Assembly: GCA_001593845.1 (NCBI GenBank)
Contig: LUCF01000001.1
Coordinates: 1 to 15,739 of the forward strand
Length of the DNA: 15,739 nt
Source: Candidatus Bathyarchaeota archaeon B63
GTDB taxonomy: Archaea > Thermoproteota > Bathyarchaeia > Bathyarchaeales > DTEX01
Direction of reading: 5' to 3'
In this document: positions 12,851 to 15,739 of the stretch, piece by piece
Numbering within the stretch: the first letter of the stretch is position 1
How the letters are laid out: every line of letters starts with the position of its first letter
Made by a program: the position numbers and the translations under genes
The notes under the pieces: generated by a model
The model's database searches: none
Told to the model about the DNA's origin: nothing
What the model saw: only the letters and a program-made list of their open reading frames with translations

Positions 12851-13891
12851 GTGGCCAGCCTCTTCTTCTTTGTCTCAGGCGAGAATCCATCCCTCCCATT
12901 CGCCGAGGTCACGGCGATCCTCGAGGCTGAGGGCTTCGCCTATCGCCTCCTATCAAGGCTAACCCAAGTCTTGATCCTCGATGCGGATCCTAAGTGTCTA
13001 GAGGCCATCAAGCGGAGGTCCTCCCTCATCAGGGCCTGCGGCCCCCTAATTGCCTGCTGCGAGGCTGAGGCTGGAGAGATAATAAGCACCATAAAGGAGG
13101 CTGACCTTGCATCTTACTTATCTCCGGGAGAGGACTTCGCCGTTCGGATCAGAAGAGTTGAGGGGAGCTCCCCGGAGATTGACGGATTAACACTAGAACG
13201 CGAGATCGGAAGGATAATATACGAGACTATTGCTGGAACGAGAGCTAACCTAAAGAGGCCGAGAAGGCCATTCCTAGGAATCCTATCTGATGGAAAATTC
13301 ATATTCGGACTTAAGACCGTGGAGATCAAGGCTGGGGGGTTCATGAGGCGGGGGCCGCCATGGACGGTCTTCTCACACTCCGCTGCGATGCCGCCTAAGA
13401 TCGCGAGGTGCATGGTCAACCTTGCCCGTCCTAGGGCAGGTGACATGGTTCTAGACCCCTTCTGCGGAACGGGGAGCTTCCTGGTCGAGGCGGGGCTTAT
13501 CGGCTGCCGTGTGCTTGGGTCAGACATAAAGAGGCGGATGGTCATGGGAAGCATTCAGAACCTCTCAATCTGCGGCATAAAACCTGAAGGGCTGTTTGTC
13601 GCTGATGCCCGTTTACCCCCGCTTCCATCAGGCAGCATAAGATGCGTGGTCACAGACCCGCCTTACGGAACCTCTACTACTACGCTTGGGCTGAAGCCAT
13701 CCGAGGTCTTCGAGGGGTTCTTCTCTGCCGCTGGAGACATCCTCAAGAAGGAAGGCCGAGTCTGCCTCGCTGCTCCCAAGACTGTTGGGGTCAGCCAGAT
13801 CGCGGAGGAGATGGGATTTAAACATGAAGAGTCACATTTTATCTATGTTCATAGGCGATTAACTCGGGAGATCGCCGTCTTCAGTCGATGA
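12851..13891 (+). CDS. tRNA (guanine10-N2)-methyltransferase, TrmG10/Trm11 type
   Basis: Makes N2-methyl- and N2,N2-dimethylguanosine at position 10 of tRNA using S-adenosylmethionine. The N-terminal part (about 1-165) is the ferredoxin-like/THUMP tRNA-binding region, ending in FGLKTVEIKAGGFMRRGPPW. The Rossmann methyltransferase domain carries motif I DPFCGTGSFLVEA at 202-214, the acidic residue of motif II in GSDIKRR, and the catalytic TDPPYG at 268-273 characteristic of amino-methyltransferases of this family. The C-terminal HRRLTREIAVF is also typical. Length of 346 residues is normal. GTG 12851 is the start; a purine-rich GGAGGGG lies about 18 bases upstream, rather far. It follows HMG-CoA reductase by 36 bp and precedes RNase Z by 24 bp, pairing two tRNA-maturation genes. 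Confidence 0.9.
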   Translation: MASLFFFVSGENPSLPFAEVTAILEAEGFAYRLLSRLTQVLILDADPKCLEAIKRRSSLIRACGPLIACCEAEAGEIISTIKEADLASYLSPGEDFAVRIRRVEGSSPEIDGLTLEREIGRIIYETIAGTRANLKRPRRPFLGILSDGKFIFGLKTVEIKAGGFMRRGPPWTVFSHSAAMPPKIARCMVNLARPRAGDMVLDPFCGTGSFLVEAGLIGCRVLGSDIKRRMVMGSIQNLSICGIKPEGLFVADARLPPLPSGSIRCVVTDPPYGTSTTTLGLKPSEVFEGFFSAAGDILKKEGRVCLAAPKTVGVSQIAEEMGFKHEESHFIYVHRRLTREIAVFSR

Positions 13892-13915
13892 AAGAATCCT
13901 AGGAGGATCTCGGAT

Positions 13916-14833
13916 TTGAGCTTAAGAATCACGTTTCTGGGGACCGCCGCGAGCATCCCCACTCCCAAGCGGGCTCTCCCCTCCGTAACCATAAAACGGG
14001 AGGGCGAGCTCTTCCTCCTCGACTGCGGGGAGGGAACTCAGAGGCAGATGATCAAGGCGAGGATCGGCTTTAACCGGGAGACCAAGATCCTCATCACGCA
14101 TATGCACGGCGACCATGTCCTCGGCCTCCCAGGGATCCTCCAGACCATGTCCCTTCTGGGCCGCGAGAAGCCCCTCAGCATCTATGGGCCTGAGGGAATC
14201 GCGGGGTTCATAGAAGCGATGAAGAGGACGGTGAGGTTCCGGCTTAGGTTTCCAGTTGAGGTCTACGAGGTAGGGGATGGACTTCTCTGCTCAGAGGAGG
14301 AGTATGAGGTTCATTCAACATGGGCTGAGCATTCGGTTCCATCCCTAGCCTACGCATTGATCGAGAAGCCCCGCCCGGGCAGGTTCAATCCCGAAAGGGC
14401 AGCCGCGCTCGGCGTGCCGAGGGGCCCCCTCTGGTCTAAGCTTCAACGGGGATCCGAGGTCAGGCTGCCGGATGGAAGGGTGATCCGCCCCGGGGATGTG
14501 CTTGGCCCCAGGAGGCCCGGGAGGAAGATTGTCTACGTAGGCGACAGTAGACCGTCAGAGAACATAGTGAAGTTCGCCTCTGAAGCCGACGTTCTGATCC
14601 ATGAGGCGACCTTCGCTGATGACCTCTCAGAGAGGGCGGAGGAGGAGATGCATTCAACCCCGACTGGAGCCGCTCTGGTTGCGAGGAAGGCAAACGTTAA
14701 ACTTCTCGTCTTAACCCACATAAGCGCCCGGTACGACGATCCGCGGGTACTCCTCGAAGAGGCGAGGAGGACCTTCCCCAACGTGCTCATCGCCGAGGAC
14801 CTTATGACCATAGATGTTCCGTTTAGGGATTAA
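13916..14833 (+). CDS. rnz: Ribonuclease Z (tRNA 3'-processing endonuclease)
   Basis: Removes the 3' trailer of precursor tRNAs; a metallo-beta-lactamase-fold zinc enzyme. Residues 5-10 give FLGTAA, followed by LDCGEGTQRQ at 35-44 and the zinc motif T-H62-M-H64-G-D66-H67. Further zinc ligands are seen in AEHSVPSLAY, VYVGDSRP and LTHISARY. The flexible arm (exosite) that binds the tRNA elbow is the GR/P-rich stretch KPRPGRFNPERAAALGVPRG. The FADDLSERA and HSTPTGAA blocks are typical of the short RNase Z (about 305 residues). TTG 13916 is well supported by AGGAGGATC at 13901-13909, close to a full anti-Shine-Dalgarno match. Last gene of the HMGR-trmG10-rnz run, convergent with UPF0201. Confidence 0.96.
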   Translation: MSLRITFLGTAASIPTPKRALPSVTIKREGELFLLDCGEGTQRQMIKARIGFNRETKILITHMHGDHVLGLPGILQTMSLLGREKPLSIYGPEGIAGFIEAMKRTVRFRLRFPVEVYEVGDGLLCSEEEYEVHSTWAEHSVPSLAYALIEKPRPGRFNPERAAALGVPRGPLWSKLQRGSEVRLPDGRVIRPGDVLGPRRPGRKIVYVGDSRPSENIVKFASEADVLIHEATFADDLSERAEEEMHSTPTGAALVARKANVKLLVLTHISARYDDPRVLLEEARRTFPNVLIAEDLMTIDVPFRD

Positions 14834-14859
14834 GCCTCACCCGGATTCACATGCGCCTC

Positions 14860-15267
14860 CTAGCCTGTTTTAGGCGTGAGCCAATCAATGAGGGCCCTGG
14901 GATTATCGCTCTCTATCTCGACGCAGATCGGGCCTAGAGGCGATTCACCTACCGATTGGGAGAATGAGATGTGACCAGCATATGCGACCTGCTTATTCAG
15001 ATAGAAGCGGATGACGTTGCCCGTAAGCCCGCTGAATAGGACCTTCCTCGCCGCGTCGAGTATCTGCTCCCTCCTGAGGAGATTGTAGAACCTAAGCAGG
15101 GCTTCCTGCCCTTCGGATTCGCCGATCAGCCGTTCCTTGCCGCCCTCCTGCAAAACTTTAAGCGGTACCTCTCCGAGCGTCCTCTCCACTGCTATCTGAA
15201 CCTTGTTCCGGTCCTCCGTTGGATTCACATCCACGCATACCCTGACCTTTACCCTCTTGAAGTCCAT
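14860..15267 (-). CDS. UPF0201 family RNA-binding protein (DUF54)
   Basis: Archaeal protein of 135 residues belonging to UPF0201/PF01877, whose members are thought to bind RNA; a precise job is unknown. The family marks are VRVCVDVNPTED near the N-terminus, LRREQILDAARKVLF and NVIRFYLNKQVAYAGHISF in the middle, and GPICVEIESDNPRALIDWL with terminal PKT at the C-terminus. ATG 15267 lies inside the last codons of the upstream UPF0200 gene (19-bp overlap); AAGGAG at 15275-15270 is two bases before the ATG, so translational coupling is likely. The two genes are commonly neighbours in archaea, which suggests a shared role, perhaps in nucleotide or RNA metabolism. Confidence 0.88.
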   Translation of the reverse strand: MDFKRVKVRVCVDVNPTEDRNKVQIAVERTLGEVPLKVLQEGGKERLIGESEGQEALLRFYNLLRREQILDAARKVLFSGLTGNVIRFYLNKQVAYAGHISFSQSVGESPLGPICVEIESDNPRALIDWLTPKTG

Positions 15268-15739
15268 ATCTCCTTCAACTCCTTTCTTAGAAGCTTAATC
15301 AGGCTGGCTTCCAATTCACCCTTTGTACCCTCATTTATGACCATGTAATCAGCCGTGGCTATCACATCGCCAAGCCCAACCCTCAACTCCCGGATGTCCC
15401 TCTCCAAGAAGCCCTCCCAGCTCCTAGGATCGTCCCTTCTACCCCTCCTTAAGAGACGCTTGAATCTCGTCTTAGGCGACGCGTGGATAGCTAGAACCCT
15501 GAAGTCCCGGAATTCCCTCTTGAACTCTTCTATCTCGTGCAGGCTCCGGATTCCATCGACGAAGACAACTGGGGAGGAAATCGCCCTGATCTTCGATATG
15601 CACCTCTTCGCCACAGCGGCCGGACCGTCCTCCATCCTCATCTGGAGCATGATCTCACCTAAATTCTCAGGGGTTATCGCTACTCCCCTACGCTTAGCCT
15701 CAGCCCGAACCTCGTCTCCCATGACGACGACCGGGAAGC
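15249..15739 (-). CDS. UPF0200 family P-loop kinase-like protein, 5'-partial
   Basis: Member of the archaeal UPF0200 family, related to dephospho-CoA and nucleoside monophosphate kinases. The frame is open to the right edge of the window, and codons upstream of the ATG at 15722 still read as protein (FPVVVMGDEVR). The usual N-terminal G-x-P-G-S-G-K P-loop is therefore beyond 15739 and that ATG is internal, not the true start. Visible family blocks are MGDEVRAEAKRRGVAITPENLG, VVFVDGIRSLHEIEEF (Walker B-like), IHASPKTRFKRLLRRGRRDDP (lid, with many Arg) and ERDIRELRVGLGDVIATADYMVINEGT. These match the family from about residue 30 to the end. The stop codon overlaps the UPF0201 gene by 19 bp on the same strand. 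Phosphate donor activity is inferred; the substrate is unknown. Confidence 0.88.
   Translation of the reverse strand, partial: FPVVVMGDEVRAEAKRRGVAITPENLGEIMLQMRMEDGPAAVAKRCISKIRAISSPVVFVDGIRSLHEIEEFKREFRDFRVLAIHASPKTRFKRLLRRGRRDDPRSWEGFLERDIRELRVGLGDVIATADYMVINEGTKGELEASLIKLLRKELKEIWTSRG

Noticed and set aside
13114..13554. 146-codon minus-strand open frame
   Set aside because: Antisense to the TrmG10 methyltransferase domain, whose motifs are clear on the plus strand.
1..15739. CRISPR arrays, insertion sequences, rRNA genes
   Set aside because: No spaced direct repeats, terminal inverted repeats with a transposase, or rRNA-like sequence was seen.

Overview
The window looks like a chromosome segment of an archaeon, most likely of the TACK/Bathyarchaeia kind, although the lineage is an inference from gene content and not a search result. 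The archaeal signs are a TrmG10-type tRNA methyltransferase, a UPF0200/UPF0201 gene pair, HMG-CoA reductase for isoprenoid lipids, TATA-box promoters about 25 bp before probable transcript starts, and a mix of Shine-Dalgarno-led and nearly leaderless genes that often use GTG or TTG starts.

Left part (1-5429), metal homeostasis, all intact genes on the plus strand. A DtxR/MntR-type regulator with a non-canonical, cysteine-rich metal region abuts a 10-TM heavy-metal exporter-type permease; a near-perfect DtxR-like dyad precedes the pair. After about 490 bp without an intact gene comes a Znu/Tro-type ABC importer (ATPase and permease overlapping, then a membrane-anchored binding protein with its own promoter). 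Next is a decayed FmdE-family gene, broken by several frameshifts and a stop, and then an intact NikR with all four nickel ligands. A GTAATAYT motif occurs once before the ATPase gene, twice (21 bp apart) before the binding-protein gene and once before nikR, so NikR may control this importer and itself. The non-coding DNA here is visibly more AT-rich than the rest of the window, and the pseudogene shows recent gene loss.

Middle (5623-11394), mostly minus strand. purF and fused guaA form a purine operon (first committed step, and IMP branch to GMP). Upstream of purF on the same strand lie a probable 48-residue protein not previously obvious, a DUF4432 aldose-epimerase-like enzyme preceded by a hairpin/operator-like dyad, and a 98-residue orphan. 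A plus-strand two-TM orphan and a minus-strand zinc-ribbon/NTF2-like protein follow.

Right part (11546-15739). Class II HMG-CoA reductase, TrmG10 and RNase Z are co-oriented with short gaps: mevalonate synthesis next to tRNA modification and 3'-end processing. Converging on them are UPF0201 (RNA-binding) and UPF0200 (P-loop kinase-like) genes that overlap by 19 bp; the latter runs off the right edge, so its P-loop is not visible.
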